Source of the DNA: Lunularia cruciata | Taxonomy: Eukaryota > Streptophyta > Marchantiopsida > Lunulariales > Lunulariaceae | Length of the DNA: 64,000 nucleotides | Direction of reading: 5' to 3' | Assembly: GCA_948567375.1 (NCBI GenBank) | Contig: OX419761.1 | Location: 8,744,501 to 8,808,500, forward strand | In this document: in pieces, positions 1 to 10,710 of the stretch | How positions within the stretch are numbered: position 1 is the stretch's first letter | Layout: the number at the start of each line of letters is the position of its first letter | Notes under the pieces: model-generated | What the model saw: only the letters and a program-made list of their open reading frames with translations | Database searches by the model: none | What the model was told of the DNA's origin: nothing | Program-made: the position numbers and the translations under genes

Positions 1-445
1 ATTTGGCCATCGTGGCCATCAAGGGAGTAAAGTCGAAGGCAGAAGAACAAAGAACAGAAAGAGACTTTCCCAAGCGACAGTGTTGTTGGAATTTTTGAAA
101 AGCAAAACCCGCAGTTTGGCCCACATAGCATTTGCCATTATGCAAGGAACAAATGACATAGATAACTCCCAAGTCATGTAAGGGGTGAAGAAACAAAACC
201 TGTCTTGTAAGGCAAAATCTAGAAGCCCTTAACTGCTGCAGAATGGGATCCAATTCTGTAGAAAAATGACTGGTGAGCAAACGTGTCCTAATCGTGGACC
301 AATCAATTCTACCCAGAAGGAAAGGGGAAGTCTGAGTAAGGATAAGTGTAGAGATGGATCTAAAATGATCTTTCCATGCAGAGAGGTGCACATTTGTGGT
401 GTAAACAAGAGGTGAGGTGTAGGCAAAAGAGTGACGGAAAAGACT
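1..445 (-). pseudogene. GIY-YIG-like domain, partial, runs off left edge
   Basis: On the minus strand a frame stays open for about 148 codons from a TAA at 446-448 to the window edge, with no ATG. From 169 downward it reads GVIYVICSLHNGKCYVGQT, then FQKFQQH. This matches the GIY-YIG nuclease pattern: a G-[IV]-x-Y strand, about ten residues, then Y-[IV]-G-x-T, then a basic residue and a histidine. The usual arginine is lysine here. GIY-YIG domains occur in homing-type nucleases, in repair enzymes and at the C-terminus of Penelope-like retroelements. The upstream 90 residues contain no reverse transcriptase I recognise, so the parent protein is unknown. A mobile-element fragment is the likeliest reading, given the lack of a start and the repeats next to it. 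Confidence 0.4.
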
Positions 446-620
446 TTAAAGAAACACCGAACATCAAACATAGATTGAAAGGTGAGTCCGCAAGGAACAA
501 GAAGGCTGACATGGACTGGAACATCCTGGTGACATGGACTGGAATGTCGTGGTGATGGGTCAAGGCTAATGTGGAAATGATCGAGGGCAAAATGACGGTG
601 AGGATTGAATCCAGAGAGTG

Positions 621-898
621 AACGTGGTTCGAGAAGAATATAACTCCAGAGCATGAAGAGTAAGGGGCAGAGGTGGCCATAACAATGGTGCAGGGCTCGA
701 GGGCCAAAAGGGAATCCGGAGGAAGAACATGGTTTGAGAAGGATATAATTCCAGAGCATGAAGAGTAAGGGGCAGAGGTGGCCATAACAATGGAGCAGGG
801 CTTGAGGGTCAGAAAGGGAATCCAAAGGAAGAACATGGTTCGAGAAGGATATAACTCCAGAGCATCAAACAGTAAGGGGCCGAGGTGGCCATAACAAT
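621..898. repeat. 105-106 bp tandem repeat, about 2.6 copies
   Basis: Units start at 621, 726 and 832 with AACRTGGTTYGAGAAG and run through a block containing GAGGTGGCCATAACAATG. The first two units differ at only about ten positions. The third is cut off by a (TA)n run near 900. Because 105 is a multiple of three, minus-strand frames stay open through it and create repetitive, proline-rich apparent proteins that I do not regard as genes. Confidence 0.8.
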
Positions 899-899
899 G

Positions 900-1633
900 T
901 ATATATATATAATATATGTAGACATGAGAGCATAAGCCGAAAAACGGCTTCAAACGTTCTGGATCCCCCATTCAAAGAACGAGGGATCCAGAATTCATTC
1001 CATGCAAATGGTGTGCATATGAAATGTAAACATGATATGTGCAAATCGAGATGAGCAATGAAACCCTAAATAAGGGAAAGAATCTAACAGATTAAATGCG
1101 AGGTTAAGCACAAACAAAATATCACTATATCCTGATCAACAGTAGAGAACAGATATACATCAGCGCTAATGCATCATGAGATAAATAACTGACCCAGTTT
1201 AAAAACAAAAGCAGTATACAGCAGCTGCATGCAAAGAATTTAACGACAGTCCAAGCTTTGCCGGTGAGAAACTCAAGTGCATCCAATGCCACCAATCAGT
1301 CTAGTCTAGAAGTTAAGAGAGACTTGACAGCAGTAATAGTTTCTTCGGGATCGCCTTAAAGAACGACAGGAACAATTGATCTCATTTGCCTTCAAAATTC
1401 GACCACGTATGACGAGACAGTGCTTCTTGAAACTAAAGAGTTATGTAGGCAAGCCAAGTGTCTTGCAAGTCATGATTTCACTGAACTGTATCCGTTTAAA
1501 ATAAATCAATAAATATCTGTAGATACAACCTGTACATTAGGAATAAACTCTTGTTCTAGATGGACCTTCTTCAGAGGAAGTAACATATATGATTCTTGTA
1601 GCTGTACATTTTACAACAAAACTATTGGATCTG
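900..1633. other. Non-coding interval, probable NFU 3' flank
   Basis: A short (TA) run at 900-920 is followed by moderately AT-rich DNA without a supported gene. The right-hand part must hold the 3' UTR and polyadenylation signals of the minus-strand NFU gene. I could not place them reliably. Confidence 0.5.
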
Positions 1634-3874
1634 TCATGCTGCGGGACTTGAACTGAGACCACCAGCTTGATCATCATCATCATCATCCTCTTCCTTAACT
1701 TCCTCGACACCTTTTACCTGAGACACAAACATATGCATCTTAAAAAGTCTTCAACACTTCGGGTCAAAAGGATCTTGAGACAAACATATATCTGTGTCCT
1801 TCTTTGCTGTTTCAAAGCTGAATGGGATTCTGAAATCACGCAGTCTTTCCAGAAAGAGGACCGTCAAAACATAATTACATCAACACTAACTCGAAGCTGT
1901 CTGACAAAGCTTGTCTCTCAGAAAATGTAAACAGAACAAACATAATTGCTTTCTTCTCAAGCCTTCCGGTCGGTTGAATTAGGAAACTCACCTCAGGCAC
2001 ATAGTGCATTAACATGTTCTCAATCCCACTCTTTAGAGTGACTGCAGAACTTGGACATCCGCTGCATGCTCCTTGCAATTTCAGCTTGACAATACCCGTC
2101 TTCCTGTGACATTCGCAACCATTTCAAGAATTGATTCAATAGTTTTCCCTCTTTGTGAAGTCCATTCCAAGCTGCGTACAGAAGTTCAACAGCTATTGGA
2201 GCCCTTACACTTATGAGCTAAACCCCGGAAGTGCCCAAAAGAGGTGTCTTGCATAAGAGCTGACTTACTCATCAAATCCATGGAACTCAATGTCACCACC
2301 ATCATCTTGTACAGCTGGCCTTATTCGAGTTTCTAACAGCTCCTTGATCATCGCAACTATCTCATCGTCATCCTGGTCAACATCTCATGGTCAACTGTTA
2401 GGGTAAATATTTAGCTATATCAAACATCACAGAAAAGCGACGACAGTAAATAAAGTCAGAAAGAATATTATTCACGCACCAAGTACCACTGTATTGTGAC
2501 TTTGCAAAGCAATCAATGCATTCAAGGCACTAATAAGTTCAAAAGTTGCATGTTTGCCAAAATGCGGGCTGCTTTACCTCGTGGATTGCAGTATCTGATG
2601 CCGCTTGTACCCTTGCATCGTAAAATAAAGGTTGCTTAGATGTGTAGAAGTCCATAATAGCAGCAAAGATCTCAGGTTTTAGAATGTCCCAAGAGATCTC
2701 ATCAATCTTCGTAACACTCACAAAATCTGCTCCAAAGAAGACGCGTGTAATACCTGCCAAACACCAAAACTCCCTTAAATTACGCGGTACTAAAAGTCTA
2801 GTCCTGCATTAGATCTACACGACTTCAATCGAAGTTAAGGGCTTGGCTAGCTCATTAGTCTGAATTTCTTGAAAGATATAGCTGGACGTGATAGCTCTAT
2901 TGCTTGAGCCCAGTTCTGCAGGGTTTAAGGTAAAGAGCTTCTAAATAATCTCCAGAATAAATATTGGTAGTGCTAAGTGTCGGTTTTACTGCCGAAAAGA
3001 GTCACTTGATCATTCCAAGATTAATCACCTAACACTCTGTAGACAAACCCTAACTTAAAATTTCGCAGACACCAACTTATAAGGACAGTTCTGCTAGTGT
3101 ATCACCAAATCGAATACAACGAAATAAAAATCACGCACCATCTATTCTAAAGATAGAGTTTGCAAGAGGAGATCCCATCGCCACACGAGCGTTCGGAAAG
3201 TCCGAACTACCAACTTCCATCACGGGTTTCCCGGGGAAGAACATCAACGAAGACGGATTAGGAGTACTCTGGGTCTGTATGAACATGCTCCTCCGTTGTA
3301 GACCTGAAATTGTCGACATATTTGAAGTTAGAGTAGACAACACTCTACCCAATTCCAAATATTTCGTCAGTCTTTGACCATAAACCTCCAAGTCGAGACA
3401 AGAGGGTGACGCAAGTTTTAGGGTTCATTTAGAATTTCTGAAACCAGCAAACCCAGGAATTGCTAAAACATAGCGATTGTAAGTTTCTACGCATCAATCC
3501 GAAAATCAATGCAGCGAAGCAGCTCCTGCATACTATGAGTTCTACGATCGAGGGCGATTATCGGGTTCCTGCAGATCAAATCTGCTGCGTAAATTAAGAG
3601 GTACATAACAAAGTCATAGCAAAACTGTAATAAAAATACTCTTGCTATCACCTTTCAAAGGATGTCCGGGTGAAAAACTTGGCATTCGAGGACGAAATTG
3701 ATTTTCAAAAATGGAATTCCGCTGAAGCAGAAAACCTTGACTTTCGTCATGAGGGCGACCAGTCCAGCTGGAAATGAGTCTCGGTGATAGCCTATCCCCC
3801 GGTGCTCCACGTCTTGTAGCCACAACCATTCTAATCAAACTCCCGAGCGATCGGATTGCCCTGGTTTTAGACAT
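1634..3874 (-). CDS. NFU4/5-like: NifU-like Fe-S cluster scaffold, mitochondrial NFU4/NFU5 type
   Basis: Six exons on the minus strand: 3652-3874, 3139-3303, 2578-2753, 2269-2372, 1992-2103 and 1634-1717. All introns are GT-AG. The phases fit exactly, giving 864 bp and 287 residues, the usual length for plant NFU4/5. Residues 1-40 are rich in Arg and Ser and poor in acids, as expected of a mitochondrial presequence. The Nfu N-terminal domain begins at [14 protein letters not shown] (about residue 81). The C-terminal NifU domain begins near residue 189 ([10 protein letters not shown]), and CSGC at 236-239 supplies the two cysteines that bind a 4Fe-4S cluster across a dimer. The tail has six consecutive Asp. 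In the family, NFU passes 4Fe-4S clusters to mitochondrial apoproteins such as lipoyl synthase. No internal stop or frameshift is visible. The start is the first in-frame ATG; an out-of-frame ATG lies 6 bases upstream. Confidence 0.95.
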
Positions 3875-3876
3875 GA

Positions 3877-3882
3877 TCACAT
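3877..3882 (-). promoter_or_regulatory. Minimal start-stop upstream ORF (ATG-TGA) before NFU
   Basis: Reading the minus strand toward the NFU start, ATGTGA occurs two bases before the main ATG (3872-3874). If it lies in the mature 5' leader, it is a one-codon uORF. AUG-stop elements elsewhere in plants can stall ribosomes and control translation. Whether this one is transcribed depends on the unknown transcription start. Confidence 0.4.
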
Positions 3883-4605
3883 GCAATCTTCAATTCTGCA
3901 GGACCCTGCACAGCCGAACACTCTCCTGAATGACACAGTCCCACCGCTATCGACGACAATCCCGTGTTCCAGTAATAATCAAAACCCTGGTGAAACGATC
4001 CTTTTAGTCCGGATACGCTATTCCAACTGTAAACCCCCCAGTTACTCTTTCTCTCCTACCTTCAACCCATGCTCCATTCCCTGTCACAGCACTAGGGGGT
4101 TTACTCGTCGTTGCCTCCCAAGTGGATCTCCACGTGGGGTTAGTGAAGGACGGACAATGGTGCGAGCTCCCGCCGGACACCAGGAGAACTCGGGATTTGA
4201 CTTTCGTCCTGTTTGGTAATCTTAGAAGGACCCGGAGTACAAAGGGGAATTAGGATTCTGACCTTATCCTTCTTCGCAAGGAAGGAAGGAAGGACCGGAG
4301 CACGTATGATTAGCAAACGCATGATCTAGAGTATCGTACTACTGTACGAAACGAATGCTCCTTTTGTTGAAAACTAGCAAGAATGTAGGTACGAAAATAT
4401 AGTCTAACTGACTCTCGACTGTGACACTGGAGCGTACCAAAAAACCAATCCTTTTGTGAGTTGCCAGTTAGACAAGTTTCTCTTGACGTTAGCAAACGGT
4501 GTTCTACATTGTTGAGGATGATAACCCTTGCATGCACGAAGACCATTATACTACAGTACGTGCAGGAACCTGGTTCTATGATAATGATGTACTGCAGTAC
4601 TATAG

Positions 4606-4645
4606 AAGGAAGAAAGGGCGACCGCGTACGAAGGATGGGAATACC
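4606..4645 (-). repeat. Partial copy of the short dispersed repeat
   Basis: The core GCGACCGCGTACGAAGGATG (from 4618) is the reverse complement of the CATCCTTCG...GCGGTCGC core found repeatedly at 49.8-51.1 and 60.5-63.1 kb. This isolated copy shows the family is dispersed, not confined to the right side. Confidence 0.6.
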
Positions 4646-4668
4646 ATATAGTGTATACTATATGCTAT

Positions 4669-4694
4669 AATACAATATAGTACTATATTGTATT
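4669..4694. repeat. Perfect 26-bp AT palindrome
   Basis: AATACAATATAG, a central TA, then CTATATTGTATT: every base pairs with its mirror. Neighbouring sequence from 4640 is also rich in self-complementary TATA-type words. It could extrude as a cruciform or be the junction of a small inverted duplication. No function is implied. Confidence 0.85.
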
Positions 4695-5410
4695 TCTAAT
4701 TCTGGGGAATACATGAGCATTTGCATGATACAAACAGTAAGTCCGGCCAAAGCGTATCAGAAGCAGATCAACATATCGTACCTACACAACATCTCGTCTT
4801 TTCGGTGTCAGTTTGAGCAATTTAAATTTATGTTTACAAATTAAAACACCAGATATATCAATATATGTATCAGGACAATAAATTGCTTACTTCTTATGCA
4901 CAACGGACTCTAAACTATTCACGCTATATACTATAGAATTATCTTTTACAATTTCATGAACTGATGGTCATGACATCTTAAAACTCAACAGAATCTGTTT
5001 GGTTAATTAAAAAAAAATTTCACAGCGGTATAAAGATATAATATTTCAATAACTAAAAATATATAATACAAACTTTAAAAACTCGCAATTTCAGATAATA
5101 AGTAGTCTTAGTTCACTTCTTCTCTGAAACTTCTAGATAAATGCAATAAACATACATTGTGATCGTCCAGATTGGACTTCTAAAACTTTAGTACCTTACA
5201 ACCAAGTCTATTCGCTCACAGAGTTGACGAGAACATTTCAAAGATTCACTATTGACTCGATTTCGTATATCAACCTTTCCTTAAAAAGAAATTTTAAAAA
5301 AAGTGATTACACCCTTTGCTTTATTTCGTTGTTGACTGTTTTGTTTCCTCTCGGACGCATGGACACTTTAGCATTCCCCGATCAGAACAACCGGGCAAAA
5401 GAAAAAAGAA

Positions 5411-5445
5411 TTAAGGCTCTAATTTCTTTTTAATTAGAGCCTTAA
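5411..5445. repeat. 14-bp perfect hairpin with 7-nt loop
   Basis: The arm TTAAGGCTCTAATT (5411-5424) is followed by the loop TCTTTTT and its exact complement (5432-5445). No promoter, gene or target-site duplication was seen around it. Confidence 0.8.
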
Positions 5446-7210
5446 AAATTTGCCTTTCCACGTCCGGTCGCAGATGTCTTGGTTACAAAGACGATTCTTT
5501 CTCACTATGGGAAAATATATGTTATTGAGATGCATATCTGACTCATTGATTGACATGGTATACTTCCCAAGATATTATAAGAATCAAACGACATTCAACT
5601 CACATTCCACAATAACTTATTCCGGACGATCTTTTGGTTCTATTCACCTTTTCTCAGGATGACGAATAACTATTGAGACATCATTCTTTCATGACAGCTC
5701 AGTAGGAGAAACGAAAATCACATGGATAAAGTGACATCCGGCATCTTGTCACGATATTACATGCGTGCACTCCAAACTCAGTATAGACCACGAGTAAAAG
5801 GAAGAGTAAATCTATAACTGACAAATATGTCTAAGGCTGTTCTTTCAGATACGTGTACCCGATCATCAGCATGCGCATTAATGAGCACTACAAGAGTATT
5901 ATAACAAATGAGCAAACTTGCTCGACGTACAACGCAAACGTCTAATAACACAATCTCGGATTGGATATGTACACGTCCGTTGATGTTCAACAATTCAGAA
6001 CGGGGACACACACTCATGATGATTAACTGAACTGGAAAGAGATATGCAGTCAACCATGAATCAAGCATCCAGAAAGACCATGAACGGCAATGCGGAGAAC
6101 AGATCTAAGATGAACTAGAACGTGACCTTCGGGAGGATCAGATAATATATATCCCTGTATGCTTTACAAATCCAGGAGTCATACAATCATCAAAAACACT
6201 TGAAGCAGCAAAACTATCATAGCCAGTCTGCAGAATATCACGAACTCCGACGACCTTGATTAGATATGATATATTAACAAGGGTTCTAGCCTCGGATTCC
6301 AGCAATGGAAATTCCCTTCTCGCTTTTATATTAATAAATGGTGGTCAACCTTAGCTGATATTTTCCTTTCGTTGATTATTCATTCCCTTTCGCCACTTAT
6401 CGAGATCTCGACTGGACTGCCCATGCACTACCAGGGTTAATGAACCTCCTTTCTCAGCAGACATGGAGATCTATATTCTCTATCTCTTTATGAGCCTCTA
6501 CTCTTTTCGCGAAATGCCGTCCTTTATATGAATATAGATCACTTTGTTTGGAGATGTTTGCAATTTGCAACTGCAACTTATGTAAAATCCTGTGCGTGTG
6601 CACACCCTTAAAGCTTATCACATTTGAGATAGCTTCAAAACATAATCATATTGGATACAGACCGGATTTGAGATTAAATAAAGGAGAAAGTCAACCAAGC
6701 AAACTTTCTTTATGCGGGAAAAAAGTATAAAAGAATTTCCCACTCGTTAGTAAAATCATTGACTGCTGACGGGAAGGGGATCCGTTGACAAATAAATGCA
6801 ACCTCCAAGCGGGTACAACTGATCCACGTTTACAGTTGATATATGGTATTCTTCGTGACATGGTGAAACTAAACTTAAAACAGTTTCCTCTACCCGTGAG
6901 TCACTTTCAACGGTACCTTTTAATTTGGATTGGTTTCGGTTACAAATTGCTTCATGCATCAACCTACTCATAAATATTTTAGGATTTTATGTAAAGCAAC
7001 AAATATCCTATACCATTAAACCACAACAAGCATACTTGTCAATATTACCTTAGCATATAATTTGGAGTATTCAATCACATTTCAAGAAGAGATACCATTC
7101 TCAAAATTAGAAATCCTATGTGTACAAGAAAATTTATATATTTTTGGAAGCTAAACTGACCATCTAAAGTATTTAAAACCTCATTTGTCCATAGTGCCTA
7201 ATCGGTCTAG

Positions 7211-7663
7211 TGTCACGCCATTTGTAGTTCCGCATCTAGATGCTCGGGCATTGGAGTTCCAGTGATGGTAGTTAGAGTTATTCTAGCTGTTTCTCCGGGA
7301 CTACTTTCCGACGGTTAGATTTCATGTTCGGGGTACTGACTTCACGGTGGGGCCCACCGTCACTTTGCACCGTTTGCACCGTCAAGTGTGCCGTCAGCGG
7401 GACCGTTAGGGTTTCAGGGCTAGCTCGAGTCCAGGGGGTATAGTTTCGAAGTGAGCTCCAGAGAGCTCACTTCTCTGATGTTGAGCCTTCGAGTTCCTGG
7501 CTATGGTGGACAGAGGCCGGCGAGCGTCACCTGGATTCTCTATGCTTGAGTGGGTGTGGCTTGACTGTAATCAGTGCCCAGTTGTTGGTAGTTTATAGAG
7601 TGACAGATCAAGTACTGATCTGAGTTGAGTTGAGTTGAGTTGAATTGTTAAGCAATCTGATTA
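7211..7663 (+). repeat. LTR segment L1 (left), truncated LTR
   Basis: 453 bp beginning TGTCACGCC and ending AATCTGATTA. It is identical to 13698-14150 except at 7589 (T versus C). It lacks the 105-bp S segment that precedes its counterpart on the right, so the left LTR is missing its first part relative to the replication signals. A short (GTTGA)n run sits near its end at 7620-7642. Confidence 0.92.
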
Positions 7664-7680
7664 CATCAGAGAAGTGAAGT
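7661..7680 (+). other. Candidate primer-binding site after L1
   Basis: Immediately after L1, ATCAGAG at 7665-7671 matches the middle of the initiator-methionine tRNA primer site TGGTATCAGAG used by many plant LTR elements, but the leading TGGT is not conserved. If the LTR ends GATTACA (7665), it has the standard terminal CA. Confidence 0.4.
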
Positions 7681-8903
7681 CAGGGGGAAATCGGGTGCAG
7701 GAACGTTGAGTGTTGGTGGTATCTCCAAGCTCGGTGGATCGTGGTAGCTCGATTCAGGTTCTATGTTTCCCTAGTGTGCAGAAGCTCGTGTAGTTGATGC
7801 AAATTTGGCAGTTAGGCGGACGGTGTGCGGAAGCGCTGGCCAAATTTCGAGCAAAGAAGGAGCAATTTTTGAGCAGTGTTGTGATTTTGAGCTCAGGAGG
7901 TGAAGGCAGGACCAATTTGCTGCGAGTTGGGCTCAGAAAGTGAAATTGAAGGTGGAGTTGGAAAGCTCTTCTCATGAAATTGTGATTTGGAAAAACCCGT
8001 TTTGTCAATTTGTCTCGAGTGGAAAGTTAGCGGGGGATTTGGCGGACATCCATCTTTAGGGTTTACGTCAGATTTTGGGCCAGAATTGGAGGAGTTTCGT
8101 TGTTTGGCCAGATTTGGAGAAGTTTTGCTAGTTTGGAGGAGTTCTGCAGATTTGGAGAAGTTTCGCCAATTTTGGAGGAGGTTCGAAGTGGCAACAAGAA
8201 AGGCCTCATTTGGGCGTTTAGAGGCTTCGAGGCTTCGAGGCATAGGGCTGTGGGCTATGAGAGGCCTAGAAGGGCCAGAAGGGCCAGCAAGCCAGCTTGC
8301 TGGCGTGAGGCTAGCTAGTTTAGTGTAGATCTTGGTCATTGGTTGGCAAAATCTGCCTTTCTTGCTAGATTGTGCGCAACAGGGTTTGACCCCTAGATCT
8401 CTTGTTCCTAGACTGGTGCCCTAGCCAACTGGTCCACTCTCACTTGTTGTCATAGTGACTGTGCCACTGTTATCTATACACATGTAGCTTTGGCTAGGAG
8501 AGGCAGTTTGATCCCATTCTTGGTGATCCTGGTAGCTTAGGACTTAGATACGAACTACTCTTATGGCAAATGCCAAATGGTGGCAGAGTCAGTCCCGTGT
8601 TGTGTTATGAGATGGAGGGTTTTCGTTTAGATTTCTTGTGATTGGATCCCCTCCATTCTCTGCTTCCTGTTTGTGCACCACGTTTGTGTGAGGTGCCTTG
8701 ACTTTTGAGCGTTGGTGCTCTGGTGTGCTCTCGGTGGTGAGGCTGGAGTGATGACCAGTCAGACTACCTTTGTTTCTCTCCGGTGAGGCAGGAAGTGATG
8801 ACCTGCAGACCGTGAGAGTGCGTGTTATGATGGCAGGTTACAGGTTGCCCTTCCCCTAGTGTAGTTATCTCGGTTAGAGTTACATTAGTGGGTGGTGTTT
8901 TAG
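7681..8903 (+). other. Retroelement leader, 1.2 kb
   Basis: This is the untranslated leader between the primer region and gag. It contains frames on both strands (for example 7893-8339 minus and 7987-8328 plus), but none shows a domain. An imperfect series around 8095-8190 built on GTTTGGAGGAG / GATTTGGAGAAG makes the plus frame look protein-like. Such long leaders are common in gypsy elements. Confidence 0.5.
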
Positions 8904-10085
8904 TTGGTGTTGGCACGCGGTGGTGTTGGCACTTGGTGGGGCACTTGCGGTTGCGACTTGCTGTTGCAGTTGGTGGTTCGGGTTTGTTGGTGTGGTTACT
9001 TTGTCACGACGGAGTTCTTTGGAGATTCCAGAGGAGTTAGCCCTGCAGTACGCAGTGGGTTTACTCGGAGTGGTGCTCGGTATCAGCCTGTATCTCAGGT
9101 CCCAGTGAGGGAGGAGATTGACTCTGAGTTGGAGTTCGACACAGGAGCTGATTCAGTTGAGAGTGCACTTGGTGTGTCCGCACCGTTGTTGTGGGACATG
9201 GACGAGATTTATGGGGCCTCCAAAGGCCCTAGGCGTTACTCTGGTACAGTGGGTACCATTGAGTTGGATGACTTCATCCAGGAGTTTGATAGTTGGTGTG
9301 ATCTGCAGCAGATGCGGAACCCGACTTTGTTCACACCCTTCATGGCATGGAAGGGGTTGTTTCAGCACTTGGAGGGTCCACCAATGGACGACTACCATGA
9401 GTTCAGGAGAGCTCATTTGGAGGAGATTGAGTTATGGAGACAGTATTGGTCTCCACACTATGTCTCCATCACTTCAGGTTCGGTGGCCAGGAGTAGGTCG
9501 GCTGTACCTACGAGTTCTAGCTCGAGTAGTGTTGGTGGAGCTAGTGGAGGTGCACTAGCTGGAGATAGTGCTACTACGAGTGGAGGTACCGCTGCAGGAG
9601 GTGGTGTGGTACCGGGGTTTAACCCCATGGTTGAGTTCTTCCTATGTTTGAGGCAGAACTACCAGGGAGTGCGGACTGACAAGCTGAGGAGCTTGCAGGA
9701 GTTCCAGCGGAAGGTTGGAGAGAGCCTACGCGAGGCATACACTCGCATGAGGCGGCTGATCAGTTTCACTCAGGGAGTTACTGAGGCCCAGGCAGTCCAG
9801 TTTTGGTATGGTATACTGGACAGGGAGTTGCGACGTAGAGTTCGTGATGCTACGTTGTTGCAGGCTACTTCGCCCACTTTGGCAGTAGTCTTTGGTTTGG
9901 CTGAGCGTATTGAGCTCAACATGGTGGAGGAGAGAGTGGTGACATCTGGATTTGGTAGAGAGACCTCATCCACGGTTGTGACTTCTTCTAGAGTGCAGCA
10001 GAGTGCAGCAGAGTGCACCACGCCCAGTTGGTTTTTGAGGACAGGGTGGACAGCCCAGATCCTATGGAGCGAGTGGAGGGCCTAG
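8904..10085 (+). pseudogene. gag: Retroelement Gag (capsid region), frameshifted
   Basis: 393 codons. A retrotransposon-type capsid region is visible, with DDFIQEFDSWCDLQQM and WKGLFQHLEGPPMDDY around residues 120-165. A Ser/Gly-rich linker follows at about 195-240. Then comes the helical block LRSLQEFQRKVGESLREAYTR typical of the Retrotrans_gag family. The frame departs near 10010, where GTGCAGCAGA is repeated twice, and ends in an unrelated tail at 10083. The nucleocapsid part continues in another frame from 10129. The codons before about residue 60 look unlike gag, so the true start may be further in. Confidence 0.75.
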
Positions 10086-10128
10086 TGGAGTTAGACCCTT
10101 ACCCTCATTTTCGGGGCAGCAGCAGCCA

Positions 10129-10674
10129 GTGAGTGGTGGTGTTGCTTGTTGGACTTGTGGTGGACCTCACCATAGGAGAGAGTGTACTCAGGGCAGCGGA
10201 CCTGATACCTCTGGTGCATCACAGCCAGCACAGAGGCAGTGTGAGCACTGCCATAGATTTGGTCATACTAGTGACCGGTGTTTTGACCTACACCCGGAGT
10301 TACGGAGTGGTAGGGCTGCTATGGCAGGTAGTAGATGAGCTCCAGTTCATGGAGGACGAGGTGGTAGAGGTGGTGGTAGAGGATCTACACCTAGTAGGGG
10401 TGCAGTACATGCCCTTACTTCTGACACAGCTATGGTTACTCGGATTGAGCAGTTGGAGCAGAGATTGGCTAGTATGGCTATTGCTCATAGGAGATCAGAT
10501 TCGGGTGCTGAGGCTTCCACCTCATATGCTGGTGATAGAGATGCTTTGGACTTCATGTGCGGAGCAGCACAGGTGGATGCATCTGCAGCAGTGATTAGGA
10601 GTGCAGTACGTGCTCCAGAGCCTAGAGGAGCATCAGTGGAGTTGGACCCACAGAGAGGAGAGGTTGGGAGATAG
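10129..10674 (+). pseudogene. Gag nucleocapsid part with two zinc knuckles
   Basis: This is the continuation of gag in the +1 frame. The first knuckle CWTCGGPHHRREC is the C-x2-C-x3-H-x4-C form. The second, CEHCHRFGHTSDRC, is C-x2-C-x4-H-x4-C. A TGA (10336-10338) and a TAG (10672-10674) interrupt the frame, which then runs on into the protease region. A coiled-coil-like stretch (IEQLEQRLASM) lies between them. Nucleocapsid knuckles bind the element's RNA. Confidence 0.7.
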
Positions 10675-10710
10675 GTCAGACTTCCCCAATCTTTCACGTT
10701 ATCTGAGGCA

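Larger units (their letters stand above)
3883..7206. other. Intergenic region upstream of NFU, no gene recognised
   Basis: The first 350 bases hold pyrimidine-rich plus-strand runs and would contain the NFU promoter, but I could not assign a TATA box or start site. The rest has only short frames without recognisable domains. The structured items seen are a short-repeat core near 4618, a palindrome at 4669 and a hairpin at 5411, listed separately. Confidence 0.5.

Noticed and set aside
621-898. Possible CRISPR-like array
   Set aside because: Repeats are contiguous 105-bp units without spacers, and the DNA is eukaryotic.
229-971. Several long minus-strand frames with repeated CYGHLCPLLFMLW-type units
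   Set aside because: They arise from a 105-bp tandem repeat whose length is a multiple of three; overlapping frames look equally protein-like.
7893-8339. Frames of 113 and 148 codons on opposite strands in the retroelement leader
   Set aside because: They overlap each other, have no domain, and lie between primer site and gag, where a non-coding leader is expected.
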